Notes under the pieces: model-generated
Seen by the model: the letters and a program-made list of their open reading frames with translations, nothing else
Databases searched by the model: none
What the model was told of the DNA's origin: nothing
Translations under genes and position numbers: made by a program
NCBI GenBank assembly: GCA_963793245.1
Contig: CAWBZG010000002.1
Span: 496,001 to 560,000 of the forward strand
Length of the DNA stretch: 64,000 nucleotides
Direction: 5' to 3'
Origin: CAXBBB01 sp963793245
GTDB taxonomy: Bacteria > Bacteroidota > Rhodothermia > Rhodothermales > BA12
Part shown: piece after piece, positions 17,707 through 25,870 of the stretch
Numbering within the stretch: position 1 is the stretch's first letter
Layout: each line of letters begins with the position of its first letter

Positions 17707-18351
17707 TCAATAATGGCAGGCCGAGCAGTTGGTCGGCGGCTGGATGCCCTCGGCGGCGACGCGTTCGAGGTTGCGCTCGACGAAGTTGGCAGGCTGCACG
17801 TAGTTCATCGTCGTGATCTGGTCGTTGGGACGCAGGTAGACTTCGGGCTGGCGGTGGCATTCCAAACACCATCCCATCGAGAGCGACTGATCCTGCCACA
17901 CGACTTCCATCTCGGCGACGTTGCCGTGGCAGGTTTCGCAGCCCACGCCGTTGGTGACGTGGACGGCGTGCGAGAAGTGCGCGTAGTCGGCCAGGTGGTG
18001 GACCTTGACCCACTCGATCGGCTCGCCCGTCGCCCAGCTTTCGCGGACCGGCGTGAGGGCGGCGGACTGCGTCTTGATCTGGTTGTGGCAGTTCATGCAC
18101 GTCTGCGTCGGCGGCACGTTGGCGTGGGCGCTCGTCTCGACCCAGTTGTGGCAGTAGCGGCAGTCCATGCCGAGTTGCCCAGCGTGCAGACGGTGGCTGT
18201 ACGCGACCGGCTGTTCGGGCATATAACCGACGTCGGTGAACTCGGGCGAGAAGTAGTACCAGACGAACAGCACGGCCAGCAGGCCGCCGACACCCAAAAG
18301 GCCGAGTGTGGCGAGCGGCAACAGGTTGGCCTTTTTGGGAAACAGTTGCAT
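17707..18351 (-). CDS. actA: alternative complex III pentaheme cytochrome ActA
   Basis: ActA is the multi-heme c subunit of alternative complex III. From the ATG at 18351 the protein has 214 residues: one N-terminal membrane anchor (about 11-33) and five CxxCH heme motifs at 64-68, 85-89, 138-142, 162-166 and 209-213. An in-frame extension reaches 18462, but its Pro/Arg-rich residues look untranslated and the anchor follows naturally from 18351. It is the first gene of the cluster, so the promoter should lie in the 216-base gap up to 18567. TACCTTGG on the minus strand at 18466-18459 is a weak candidate -7 element. Confidence 0.95.
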   Translation of the reverse strand: MQLFPKKANLLPLATLGLLGVGGLLAVLFVWYYFSPEFTDVGYMPEQPVAYSHRLHAGQLGMDCRYCHNWVETSAHANVPPTQTCMNCHNQIKTQSAALTPVRESWATGEPIEWVKVHHLADYAHFSHAVHVTNGVGCETCHGNVAEMEVVWQDQSLSMGWCLECHRQPEVYLRPNDQITTMNYVQPANFVERNLERVAAEGIQPPTNCSACHY

Positions 18352-18567
18352 GAGCGAGGGAGAGGGCGCAGAGGTGGGAGGTCGGACCGGTAGTCGAGTC
18401 GCGAGCCGTGGCGCAGGGGAGCGGTTCCGGGCGGGGGTGGCGGCGCCGGGGGCAAGTGCCAAGGTAACCCATACCTCCTCACCTACTTTCGGTCGCCATT
18501 GAAGATAGAGTAAAGCATCCGTCTGCTTTCCGCTACGACCGCGTCAAAGAGATCGTTTGGGCTTTGT

Positions 18568-19944
18568 TTAGACCGATTCTACGATAGTAAGAGGCTGACG
18601 GGCTTTGCGATGGAAGCGGAGACTCAGTCCGACGGCTGCACTCGCGAGTCCCACCACCAAGCCCCACCACAATCCCTGTGCTCCCATGCCGAGTCCGAAC
18701 GCAAGCACGCAGCCCGTCGTCAGGCCGATGCCCCAATAGGCGACCAGCCCGATGAGCATCGGTGCAAGCGTGTCTTTCAATCCGCGCAGCGCTCCGGCAG
18801 CGCCGACTTGGATCCCATCGACGAGTTGAAACACGCCTGCGATCCCAAGTAGCACCACAGCCAATTCGACGACAGGGGCGCTAACCGGATCGTCGACGTC
18901 CAGAAAGAGACCGATCAGTAGGTCAGGGAATGTTAGGAAAACCGTCGCCGAGACGACCATGAAGCCAGTCCCCAGCGCCATCGCGGTCCACCCAGCCCAG
19001 CGAACGCCGTCGAGATCGCCACGCCCTGCTGCGTTGCCGACACGGACTGTCCCGGCGAGGCTGACTGCGAGGGCGACCATGAACGTCATCGCCGCGAGTT
19101 GAAGCGCGATCTGGTGCGCTGCCAGTTGGGTCTCGCCGATCATGCCCATCAGGATCGCCGTCACCATGAACAGGCCACTTTCGATGCCGAACGTGAACCC
19201 GATGGGCCAACCGATGCGCAGCAATTCGCTCAGCGTCGGCCAGTCGGGGCGGCGCAGTCCTCGGAAGATGTGGAAGCGGGCGAACTCGGGCTTGAACCGG
19301 ACGAACAGCGCCATCGCGCCGAATAGGTACCAGAACGAGGTCGTGCTCGCCCACCCTACGCCGACGGCTCCCAACTCGGGCAAGCCCCAGCGTCCGAACA
19401 CAAATCCCAAGTTGGCCACGATGTTGACGCCGACAGCCGACAGCGCGATGATCGTCACCGGAATGGGGCGCTCGATGCCCTCGGCAAACGCCCGCAGCGC
19501 GCCAAATCCCAAAAACGCCGGAATCCCCCACGCAATGGCCGATAAGTAGCCAGTCGCCAGTTCCTGAACGGCAGGCGGTTGCTGCATCAGCCCCATCAGC
19601 GGTCCAGCCAGTTTGAGCAGTACCAAACCGATCACTCCCAGTCCCATTGCCGCCCACAGCCCTTGCCGCACGGCGCGCGACGCTATGTCTGGCGTTTTAG
19701 CGCCCATCGCCTGCGACACCATCGGCCCGGTTGCCATGACGACGCCTAAGAAGAGGAGCGAGAGCGTGAACGAGATCGACGATCCCAGTCCAATCGCCGC
19801 TAGCGCCGTCGGCCCCAGCCGCCCGGCCATGACGGTGTCGACGAAGCCCATCGAGACTTGCGCCAACTGCGATACGACGACCGGTCCGGCGAGCACGAGC
19901 GTGGCGCGCACTTCGCGGCGGATGGAAAAAGGGGCGTCGGTCAT
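18568..19944 (-). CDS. MATE family multidrug/cation exporter
   Basis: This 458-residue membrane protein has about 12 helices in two similar halves, as in NorM-type MATE exporters, which expel cationic compounds in exchange for Na+ or H+. Supporting segments are VVSQLAQVSMGFVDTVMAGRLG near the N-terminus, VMATGPMVSQAMGA, and GWPIGFTFGIESGLF at the start of the second half. Its length is typical. It is transcribed toward actA but separated by 216 bases, so it is probably a separate unit. It is divergent from the secreted-protein gene at 20050. Confidence 0.92.
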   Translation of the reverse strand: MTDAPFSIRREVRATLVLAGPVVVSQLAQVSMGFVDTVMAGRLGPTALAAIGLGSSISFTLSLLFLGVVMATGPMVSQAMGAKTPDIASRAVRQGLWAAMGLGVIGLVLLKLAGPLMGLMQQPPAVQELATGYLSAIAWGIPAFLGFGALRAFAEGIERPIPVTIIALSAVGVNIVANLGFVFGRWGLPELGAVGVGWASTTSFWYLFGAMALFVRFKPEFARFHIFRGLRRPDWPTLSELLRIGWPIGFTFGIESGLFMVTAILMGMIGETQLAAHQIALQLAAMTFMVALAVSLAGTVRVGNAAGRGDLDGVRWAGWTAMALGTGFMVVSATVFLTFPDLLIGLFLDVDDPVSAPVVELAVVLLGIAGVFQLVDGIQVGAAGALRGLKDTLAPMLIGLVAYWGIGLTTGCVLAFGLGMGAQGLWWGLVVGLASAAVGLSLRFHRKARQPLTIVESV

Positions 19945-20049
19945 GCGCGGAAGGTAGCCCGGCGACGCCAGTGTCGGGGGGCTACGCAGGCTTTTCGTAG
20001 CCTCTGGTTCGGGCGGCGTTTATGTTGTCAACCCTACTGCTCTACTCCT

Positions 20050-20640
20050 ATGCGCCTGCTGCTGCTCGGCTTCTTCCTGCTGCCGCTCACCGATTTCATC
20101 GCTCCCGGCGACCCACGCCTCCAAGCCTCGCGCATCTCCACCGGATCCGACACACTCGCCGTGCTGGTGACGGGGCAGGGCGATCCGCAACTTGCCGGTA
20201 TGCTGGCATTGCGAACGCTGGTCACGACGGGTGAGGCGCCTTCCATCGTGCGCACCGAAAGCGCGCTGATGCCGGACGGCTCGTGGGATGCCGTCGACAC
20301 GTTCACGCTGGACGCCACGACGCTCGCTCCACCCGGAGCCGATGTGTTTTATGGAAACAGCATGGACCTCCTGCTCGCTTCGCTCCCGCTCGAAAGAGGG
20401 TTCGAGGCACGAGTGATGCTGAGTTCTCCCGATGGTGCCTCACTGCCTGCAGACGTCCGCGTCACCGCGCGAGAGGACATTCGTGTGGCACGCAGTCCGG
20501 TAGAATGCGCGGCATGGCGGGTCGATGTGGCGCACGACGGCAAGGAGACGACGTACTGGATCGCGCGCGAGTCTCGAGTGCTGGCGCGCTTCGTGTCGCT
20601 CTCCGAAAACCTGCTCGTCGCTCGGATAGCTGCCTGCTGA
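20050..20640 (+). CDS. secreted hypothetical protein, DUF3108-like
   Basis: The start at ATG 20050 gives 196 residues with a short signal peptide (MRLLLLGFFLLPLTDFIAPG). The frame is open further upstream but runs antisense into the MATE gene. The body reads as a beta-rich periplasmic protein: VFYGNSMDLLLASLPLERGFEARVM, VECAAWRVDVAHDGKETTYWIARESRVLARF. This resembles the end of DUF3108-type proteins, where a measured property is converted through a cysteine-containing strand. Function unknown. A short hairpin (arms 19980-19986 and 19996-20002) lies upstream in the divergent promoter region. Confidence 0.7.
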   Translation: MRLLLLGFFLLPLTDFIAPGDPRLQASRISTGSDTLAVLVTGQGDPQLAGMLALRTLVTTGEAPSIVRTESALMPDGSWDAVDTFTLDATTLAPPGADVFYGNSMDLLLASLPLERGFEARVMLSSPDGASLPADVRVTAREDIRVARSPVECAAWRVDVAHDGKETTYWIARESRVLARFVSLSENLLVARIAAC

Positions 20641-20717
20641 GGGCGCCGGATGCCAAAACGCTGTGAGGAGCGCGCCGGGCGGCAACAATCTCCTGCTGCT
20701 GCGGATACCGACGCGCT

Positions 20718-21011
20718 ATGCCCACCGACGCTCTCCTGATCGAACTCCTCGGCTTTGCCGCCGCCGTCTGCACGACAGCAGCATTCCTCCCACAGGCGAT
20801 TCGCATCTGGCGCACCCGCTCGGCGCACGATCTGTCGATTCCGATGTTCGTGCTGTTAGTAACGGGGCTTTCGCTCTGGTTAGCCTATGGCATTCTTCTC
20901 GTCTCGTGGCCGATTATCGTCGCCAACGTCTTCAGCCTGATCTTCAACCTGTTCATCCTCACCGCAGCACTGCGCTTCAGGCGCCCGACTGCGCCTCCTC
21001 CGATTTCATGA
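20718..21011 (+). CDS. SemiSWEET / PQ-loop small sugar transporter
   Basis: This 97-residue protein has three membrane helices and an FLPQ motif in the first (AAVCTTAAFLPQAIRIWRTRSAHDLS), the signature of SemiSWEET proteins, which dimerise to carry sugars such as sucrose or glucose across the inner membrane. Its length is normal for the family. The stop overlaps the start of the FKBP gene by ATGA, so the two are translationally coupled, although no functional link is obvious. Confidence 0.85.
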   Translation: MPTDALLIELLGFAAAVCTTAAFLPQAIRIWRTRSAHDLSIPMFVLLVTGLSLWLAYGILLVSWPIIVANVFSLIFNLFILTAALRFRRPTAPPPIS

Positions 21012-21475
21012 CCGAACAACCTCCTCGCATCGCCACCGACGGCGACACCGTCCGCATCCACTATACCGGTCGCCTAGACGACGGCACCGTCTTCGACTCG
21101 TCCGACGGGCGCGAGCCGCTGGAGTTCACGATTGGCGGCGGTCAGGTGATCGTCGGTTTTGACTATGGCGTCCGCGAGATGACCGAGGGCGAGACGAAGA
21201 CGGTCCGCATCCCGGCTGACCAGGCGTACGGCGAGCGCGACGACGAGCGCATCATGCAGATTCCTCGTGGGCAGGTGCCGGACGAGATTGCGCCCGAAAT
21301 CGGAATGCAACTCCAAATCGGACTGCCCAGCGGCGGCGCGATCCCGGCTACCATCGTGTCGATGGACGAGACGAGCATCACGCTCGATGCCAACCACGCC
21401 CTCGCCGGAAAAGCGCTGACGTTCGACCTCGAACTCGTCGACCTCACGAAGAAGGGTGACGAAGACACGGACTGA
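21008..21475 (+). CDS. FKBP-type peptidyl-prolyl isomerase (SlyD-like)
   Basis: The start is ATG 21008 (155 residues), overlapping the SemiSWEET stop. The protein has the FKBP core (VRIHYTGRLDDGTVFDSS, GFDYGVREMTEGETKTVRIP, AYGERDD) with an inserted insert-in-flap domain (QVPDEIAPEIGMQLQIGLPSGGAIPATIV), and ends with DANHALAGKALTFDLELVDL. This is the SlyD arrangement, a folding helper with isomerase and chaperone activity. The His/Cys-rich nickel-binding tail of E. coli SlyD is absent. No signal peptide is present, so it should be cytosolic. Confidence 0.93.
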   Translation: MTEQPPRIATDGDTVRIHYTGRLDDGTVFDSSDGREPLEFTIGGGQVIVGFDYGVREMTEGETKTVRIPADQAYGERDDERIMQIPRGQVPDEIAPEIGMQLQIGLPSGGAIPATIVSMDETSITLDANHALAGKALTFDLELVDLTKKGDEDTD

Positions 21476-21481
21476 GCGGGT

Positions 21482-23083
21482 CTACCCGAGCGCTTTCAGT
21501 GCGAGTTTGAGGTCGTCGGTCGGTTCGAGCACCTGCGCCTGCTTCCACAATGCCCGAGCGGTGTCGGCTTGACCTGAGTCGAGCGCTAGGCGGCCCAGCA
21601 GCGCCAGCGCGCGCGGCGATTGCTGCAGTTCGGCGTGGCTTTGAACCAGCGTAACGGCTTGGGTAAACAACTCGCTCACTGCGTCGGCTCGTCCCAGCGC
21701 AACTAGCTCGATGGCTCTCGCGACGAGGACGGACAACTCTCCGACGGGATCGGGCTGCGTTTCGCCGTCCGAAAGGGCTGGCGACCAACCCCAGAACGCG
21801 TCACGTAGGGCTGAGTCTGGGCGGCTCCACGAGACGACGGGTTGCGCAGCAACGGCAGCACCTGCGTCGGCGAGTCCGCGTGCGTCCAGGTGGGCGAGTG
21901 TGACGCCGTCGGGCAGGCCGAAGCGCGTCGCGATCTGCGTCGTCAGCGTCTTGAGGCGAGGCGTCACCGTTTTTCCCTCGGGCAGCGCGTACTGACGGGC
22001 GAAGTAGGTCGGCCAGTAGTGTGGTGTGGCGCCAGGTTCGAGTAGGCCGAGCAGGTATCGGGCGACGTTGACGTGATCGTGGTGCGCTTCGACGTAGGCG
22101 CGGCCTTCTTGGGCGCGGGCGATGCGTTCGTCGGGCGAGTCGAGAAGCGCTTTGACGCGTTCGTAGGCTGTTCCTTTGGTCGCATTCCAGACGGGCGCCT
22201 GGGCGTGGTAGGGCGCGTATTCGGGATGGCTCCCGGCGACGACCGCGCAGCCGGACGCCATGCCTTCGAGCGTCAGAGCGCCGTAATAGGGAGCGTTGAG
22301 TTCGTCCAAGCAGATGTCGGCATCGCGCAGCGCTTCGACGACGGCGCGGTGTGGAACGCCTTCGAGCAGGCGCAGATCGAAGGCATATCCTTCTTCTTTG
22401 AGTCGGTCCAGGGCGTCGAGAAACTCCTGCGTGCCTTTGAATCCGCGTCGCGTCGGCGCGTGGACGAGGGTCGGCTTCTCGCGGCGGGGGACGTGCTCTC
22501 GAAACGTGTCCATCCGCATCGCCAGATAGACGTTGTGGGCCGGTCGGATGGCGAGGCCCGAGAAGTGAGGTACCCAGCAGACGGCGTCGGCCCACCGTTC
22601 GGCTTCGCGCAGGTTGCGCAGGCGCGTCTCCAGGTCGTCGTAGGGCGGATGGAAGTACATCTCGGCCACGTCGTAGCCGTAGTGGGTGCACACCGGCTGC
22701 GCGCTCGACCACTCGAAAATGTCCGATCCGACGAACAGCGCGATCAGCCGCTTACCCGCCTGCCGAATCAGCCGATAGTCGAGGTTGTGCGGAAGCAGAC
22801 TGCTGCCGAACTGGAAGACGAACAGGTCGTGCGCGTCGATCAGTTGCCGGACGCGTGACAGGTGCTCGGGCGGGTTGGCGAACGTGCCCAGTGGATCCGA
22901 AAGCAGGTGCTGCGTTTGCCGCCCGGCCTCCATCATGTCGAACTCGATGTCGTAGGCGAGGTCGGGGTGCTGCGGGTTGCGTCCGCAGACGACGGTCGTG
23001 ACCTCGTGGCCGAGCGCGCGGAAGCCTGCCGCCAAATCGTCGATCTGGCGGGCGATTTCGAACGTGCCGATTAGGATGCGCAT
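21482..23083 (-). CDS. glycosyltransferase (GT4-like) with C-terminal helical repeats
   Basis: This 533-residue protein begins like a GT-B glycosyltransferase (MRILIGTFEIARQIDDLAAGFRALGHEVTTVV). The nucleotide-sugar half contains PTLVHAPTRRGFKGTQEFLDAL and YGALTLEGMASGCAVVAG, the GT4-type donor-binding loop with the conserved glutamate. The last 130 residues or so are Ala/Leu-rich helices resembling TPR units (ALALLGRLALDSGQADTARALWKQAQ). It lies downstream of the amidino-sugar genes on the same strand, separated by a 461-base repeat-filled gap, and probably works on the same surface glycan. Acceptor and donor are unknown. Confidence 0.85.
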   Translation of the reverse strand: MRILIGTFEIARQIDDLAAGFRALGHEVTTVVCGRNPQHPDLAYDIEFDMMEAGRQTQHLLSDPLGTFANPPEHLSRVRQLIDAHDLFVFQFGSSLLPHNLDYRLIRQAGKRLIALFVGSDIFEWSSAQPVCTHYGYDVAEMYFHPPYDDLETRLRNLREAERWADAVCWVPHFSGLAIRPAHNVYLAMRMDTFREHVPRREKPTLVHAPTRRGFKGTQEFLDALDRLKEEGYAFDLRLLEGVPHRAVVEALRDADICLDELNAPYYGALTLEGMASGCAVVAGSHPEYAPYHAQAPVWNATKGTAYERVKALLDSPDERIARAQEGRAYVEAHHDHVNVARYLLGLLEPGATPHYWPTYFARQYALPEGKTVTPRLKTLTTQIATRFGLPDGVTLAHLDARGLADAGAAVAAQPVVSWSRPDSALRDAFWGWSPALSDGETQPDPVGELSVLVARAIELVALGRADAVSELFTQAVTLVQSHAELQQSPRALALLGRLALDSGQADTARALWKQAQVLEPTDDLKLALKALG

Positions 23084-23137
23084 GGTGTCGATGGTGTTAT
23101 TGGTAAGCGGACTCTACGCCATTTCTATCCAGCCGTC

Positions 23138-23157
23138 ATTCCTGCGAAGGCAGGAAT
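23138..23157. repeat. short hairpin repeat ATTCCTGC/GCAGGAAT
   Basis: Arms ATTCCTGC (23138-23145) and GCAGGAAT (23150-23157) flank GAAG. Its context, GTCATTCCTGCGAAGGCAGG, is a form I recall as a dispersed intergenic repeat in many bacterial genomes. Confidence 0.65.
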
Positions 23158-23222
23158 CCACTACTGCCTGCCGACCTAGATCCTGCTGGGTTGCGATCTG
23201 GGTTTATACCAACTGTTTGTTC

Positions 23223-23337
23223 GTCCTTTTGGCTTGATCCAAAAGGACCAAAAAATCAAGGCTGGATCCGCTCCGGCTGACGCTGCACTTCGTCGGCTAA
23301 AATCGTCCAAACTCGCTGCGCTCAAACAGGACGATTT
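23223..23337. repeat. composite intergenic element with two inverted repeats
   Basis: First hairpin: GTCCTTTTGG (23223-23232) and CCAAAAGGAC (23239-23248) around CTTGAT, followed by CAAAAAATCAAGGCTG. Second: AAATCGTCC (23300-23308) and GGACGATTT (23329-23337) enclosing AACTCGCTGCGCTCAAACA. From memory, elements with a CAAAAAATCAAGGCTG core and an AACTCGCT-GCGCTCAAACA loop recur between genes in Bacteroidota genomes. I could not verify copy number here. No reading frame is carried. Confidence 0.6.
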
Positions 23338-23455
23338 CTGAACGCCTTCTACGTTCCGCGTCCGAGACGCCGGACCGGAGTCAGGCCGATCGTCATGCGA
23401 TGACTAGGAATAAGTGCTTGTTGGAGTAAGTGGCATTGCTGTATCTCTTCCTCAT

Positions 23456-23481
23456 CGTCATCCCGAGCTTGTCGAGGGATC
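23456..23481. repeat. GTCATCCCGAGC-type intergenic repeat
   Basis: CGTCATCCCGAGCTTGTCGA followed by GGGATC is an imperfect hairpin (TCCC...GGGA). This exact form is familiar as a dispersed intergenic repeat across several phyla. Only one copy is in this window. Confidence 0.6.
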
Positions 23482-23544
23482 CTCTTCCGTGCAGCAAAGA
23501 CGCTATCCAGATCAGGCGATGGAAGTGTTAGCAGAAGCCTCGCC

Positions 23545-24768
23545 TCACCCCTCTTCCTTCGCCGTGTACTTCAGGTAGAAGCTCTTCGGAATGCGGTTCG
23601 TCTTGTAGAGCAGGTAGTAAAACGGTCGCATCCGCTCGAACGTCTTCTTGTACGTCTTGAAGTCGCGCCACGAGCGCTTGGGGGCGTCCATCAGCGATTC
23701 GAACTCGTCCTGAGAGAAGCCCAGCCGCTTGCGCACCAAGTCTACCATTTCCGGCTCCAGGTGCGGTGGCTCGGACAAATCGGCGAGGCCCTCGGCGTGC
23801 GTCATCTGGCCCGAGCGCACGTGCGCCGCATAGCCCGTCACCCGCTGGTCGATTCCGTAGCGACGCGGCATGAAGTAGCTGTGGTAGAACGCCGTCAGCC
23901 GATTCTCCAGGTGGTGTCCGCCGTACCACTTCCAGCCGAACTCGTCGATTAGAAACTGCTTTACCTCCTCTTTCGGATACGCCATGTACCACAGCGGACG
24001 GTGCCGTTCGATGCCACGGACGGCTTGCCAGCGCAGTTGGTTGTGCATCCAGAGGTTGGGAAACGTCTTCAACTTGCGCCCCTCGCCGTGCGCCTTGACG
24101 ACCGACTGGATGTACTTGCCGTCCATGTAGATCCAGCCCAGCGGCGTGATGCCTTCGGTGCGGAAGCTGTGGCCGTTGAAGATGTGTTTGATGCCGTGCT
24201 TCTCGGCGGCCTGATAGAGTGTTGCGGCCAGGCCGATGTCGGTCGGCGTTTCGATGTCGGGGACGCCCGCTCTCAAAAACGCGCGCAAGATGTCGTCGTA
24301 TTCCTCATTGTCGACGACATGCGTGTAGAGGTCGACGTCGAGTGCGCCCAAGACGTTGCGGATGTTCTCGACCGCCGTCGCCGAGTTCCAGGTGTTGTCG
24401 AAGTGGACGGCGAGCGGGCGCAGGCCCATCTGGACAGTTTTGTAGAGCAAATACGACGAGTCGCACCCTCCGCTCACGCCGACGACGACGTCATATTTCC
24501 CACGCCTGCCGTCGCGCTTGATCCTCGCTGCAAGCCCTTCGAGGTACGCCTGCCCCGCATCGCCCAAGGGATATTCGGCACACAGATCGTCGTGGATCAA
24601 GCAATAGGCGCACACGTCGCTCTGGTCTAGCTTGGCACCGGGTGTGTGTTCGTCGTAGAGGCAACGGGTGCAGCGCCGAACGTCTGGGTCGGGCGGACTC
24701 CACTCGCCGAGTGAGGTCGACGGGGGCGGGGCGATCTGAGAGGCAGGCGGAGCGACGAGTGTTTCCAT
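23545..24768 (-). CDS. N-acetyl sugar amidotransferase (WbpG/PseA-like PP-loop enzyme)
   Basis: Enzymes of this family use ammonia made by a HisH/HisF-like pair to convert an N-acetyl group of a nucleotide sugar into an acetamidino group. With the start at ATG 24768 the protein has 407 residues. It has two CxxC pairs (33-36, 53-56) in a zinc-ribbon-like N-terminal region, then the PP-loop ATP site VVVGVSGGCDSSYLLY (SGGCDS 99-104). HSFRTEGITPLGWIYMDGKY and FGWKWYGGHHLENRLTAFYHSY are typical of the family. It follows hisF2 by 99 bases. The modified sugar is unknown. Confidence 0.9.
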   Translation of the reverse strand: METLVAPPASQIAPPPSTSLGEWSPPDPDVRRCTRCLYDEHTPGAKLDQSDVCAYCLIHDDLCAEYPLGDAGQAYLEGLAARIKRDGRRGKYDVVVGVSGGCDSSYLLYKTVQMGLRPLAVHFDNTWNSATAVENIRNVLGALDVDLYTHVVDNEEYDDILRAFLRAGVPDIETPTDIGLAATLYQAAEKHGIKHIFNGHSFRTEGITPLGWIYMDGKYIQSVVKAHGEGRKLKTFPNLWMHNQLRWQAVRGIERHRPLWYMAYPKEEVKQFLIDEFGWKWYGGHHLENRLTAFYHSYFMPRRYGIDQRVTGYAAHVRSGQMTHAEGLADLSEPPHLEPEMVDLVRKRLGFSQDEFESLMDAPKRSWRDFKTYKKTFERMRPFYYLLYKTNRIPKSFYLKYTAKEEG

Positions 24769-24867
24769 GCGGAAAGATGTTCTGTCCGATAGCGGCGAAT
24801 GCGCGGACGGGGCGGGGAGAGAGCGATGCTCACAGCAAGGCCAGGATCGCGCCAATCCGTAGGCGAT

Positions 24868-25626
24868 TCAGCCGAGCGCCTGCCGCAACTCGTCGCGTCG
24901 AGGAAACGAGATCATCACGGCACGGTGCGGTCCCTGATACACCACCATGCTGCCCACCGCAACCGCGCTCGCCCCCGCATCGACGGCTTGGCGAAAGTGC
25001 GCGACCTCACCCGCACCTCCATTGGCGACGACGGGTATCGAAACGGCCTCGGATACGCGTCTGACCAGATCGAGGTCGTAGCCACTCATCGTTCCGTCGC
25101 GCTCCATGCTCGTAAGCAGGATTTCGCCTGCGCCGTGCGCCTCGGCTCGCTGGGCCGCTTCGACCGGAGCCAAAGCGGTGCGTTCGCGTCCGCCACGCCC
25201 GAATACCTTCTCGCCGCGCCACCTATTCCGCTTTACGTCTAGCGAGGCAACGATGCACTGGCTTCCGAACGCGTCCGCCGCGCGCTGCATCAGGTCAGGA
25301 TCGGCAAGGGCTGCTGAGTTGAGCGCCACTTTCTCGATGCCGCTTTGCAAGATTCGGCGCATCTGATCGACCGACGTGATCCCACCTCCGTAGCAGACGG
25401 GCATAAAGCACTCGCCCGCGATCTCTTCGATCAACTCGAAGCGCGGCGGCGTGCCGTTGGGCGTCGCCCCGATGTCGAGCAGGATCAGTTCGTCGACTTC
25501 CTTCTCGTTGAAAATGCGGACCGTGTTGACCGGATCGCCAATGTAACTGGCATCTCCGAATCGTACGGTCTTTACAAGCGCCGATCCACGCAGCAGCAGA
25601 CAAGGAATTACTCGCGTGCGGAGCAT
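24868..25626 (-). CDS. HisF-like synthase subunit of the amidino-sugar system (HisF2)
   Basis: This 252-residue beta/alpha barrel resembles HisF but reads MLRTRVIPCLLLRGSALVKT at the N-terminus, the form typical of HisF2 paralogues linked to surface sugars. The catalytic Asp of true HisF (IPCLDV, residue 11) is Leu here, while the second Asp is kept (VASLDVKRN). So it should channel ammonia without making the imidazole ring. The other barrel motifs are intact (PVCYGGGI, ALNSAAL, VVANGGAG, VAVGSMVVY). It sits between the PIN partner gene and the amidotransferase. Confidence 0.9.
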   Translation of the reverse strand: MLRTRVIPCLLLRGSALVKTVRFGDASYIGDPVNTVRIFNEKEVDELILLDIGATPNGTPPRFELIEEIAGECFMPVCYGGGITSVDQMRRILQSGIEKVALNSAALADPDLMQRAADAFGSQCIVASLDVKRNRWRGEKVFGRGGRERTALAPVEAAQRAEAHGAGEILLTSMERDGTMSGYDLDLVRRVSEAVSIPVVANGGAGEVAHFRQAVDAGASAVAVGSMVVYQGPHRAVMISFPRRDELRQALG

Positions 25627-25654
25627 CGGCGGCGGGTGTCACGGCGAAAGGAGC

Positions 25655-25870
25655 TTACGCCTTTTGCTCGGCTTCGATGAGAGCGAAAACGTCAGCCGTC
25701 GATTCGCTCATTTCCGCCTGTTGCCGCTCCGCTGTGTAGTCTCCTTGCGTGAGACCGTGATGGTTCAGATAGCGCAGTGCGTCGACGACTCCGAGTGCTT
25801 CGAAGAGGAGGTGCGTCCCTTCCCGGTCGATTTCGGATGCGGTGCGTCGGGGAGTCGAGGTGGTCGTCAT
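25655..25870 (-). CDS. small partner of the PIN protein, probable antitoxin
   Basis: This 71-residue protein contains GTHLLFEALGVVDALRYLNHHGLTQGDYTAER. I recall this LGxxxxxRFLxxxxxGxGDYTxER pattern in small proteins encoded beside PIN-domain genes, but no biochemistry that I can cite. Its start overlaps the PIN stop (ATGA at 25870-25867). The nuclease gene comes first, the reverse of the usual antitoxin-toxin order. It lies 28 bases before hisF2. The antitoxin role is an inference from pairing. Confidence 0.65.
   Translation of the reverse strand: MTTTSTPRRTASEIDREGTHLLFEALGVVDALRYLNHHGLTQGDYTAERQQAEMSESTADVFALIEAEQKA

Larger units (their letters stand above)
23084..23544. other. 461-base gap holding several palindromic repeats, no gene seen
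   Basis: Neither strand has a convincing reading frame here. The stretch contains a short ATTCCTGC/GCAGGAAT hairpin, a composite element with two nested inverted repeats, and a GTCATCCCGAGC-type motif, each listed separately. The mix of AT-rich and GC-rich blocks differs from neighbouring genes. It separates the glycosyltransferase from the amidotransferase. Confidence 0.7.

Noticed and set aside
16996..18393. Open frame (465 codons) antisense to actB/actA
   Set aside because: Spans two real genes and their gap with no motif.
23084..23544. tRNA or other structured RNA gene in the large gap
   Set aside because: No cloverleaf or CCA-end pattern found; the structure is explained by simple palindromic repeats.
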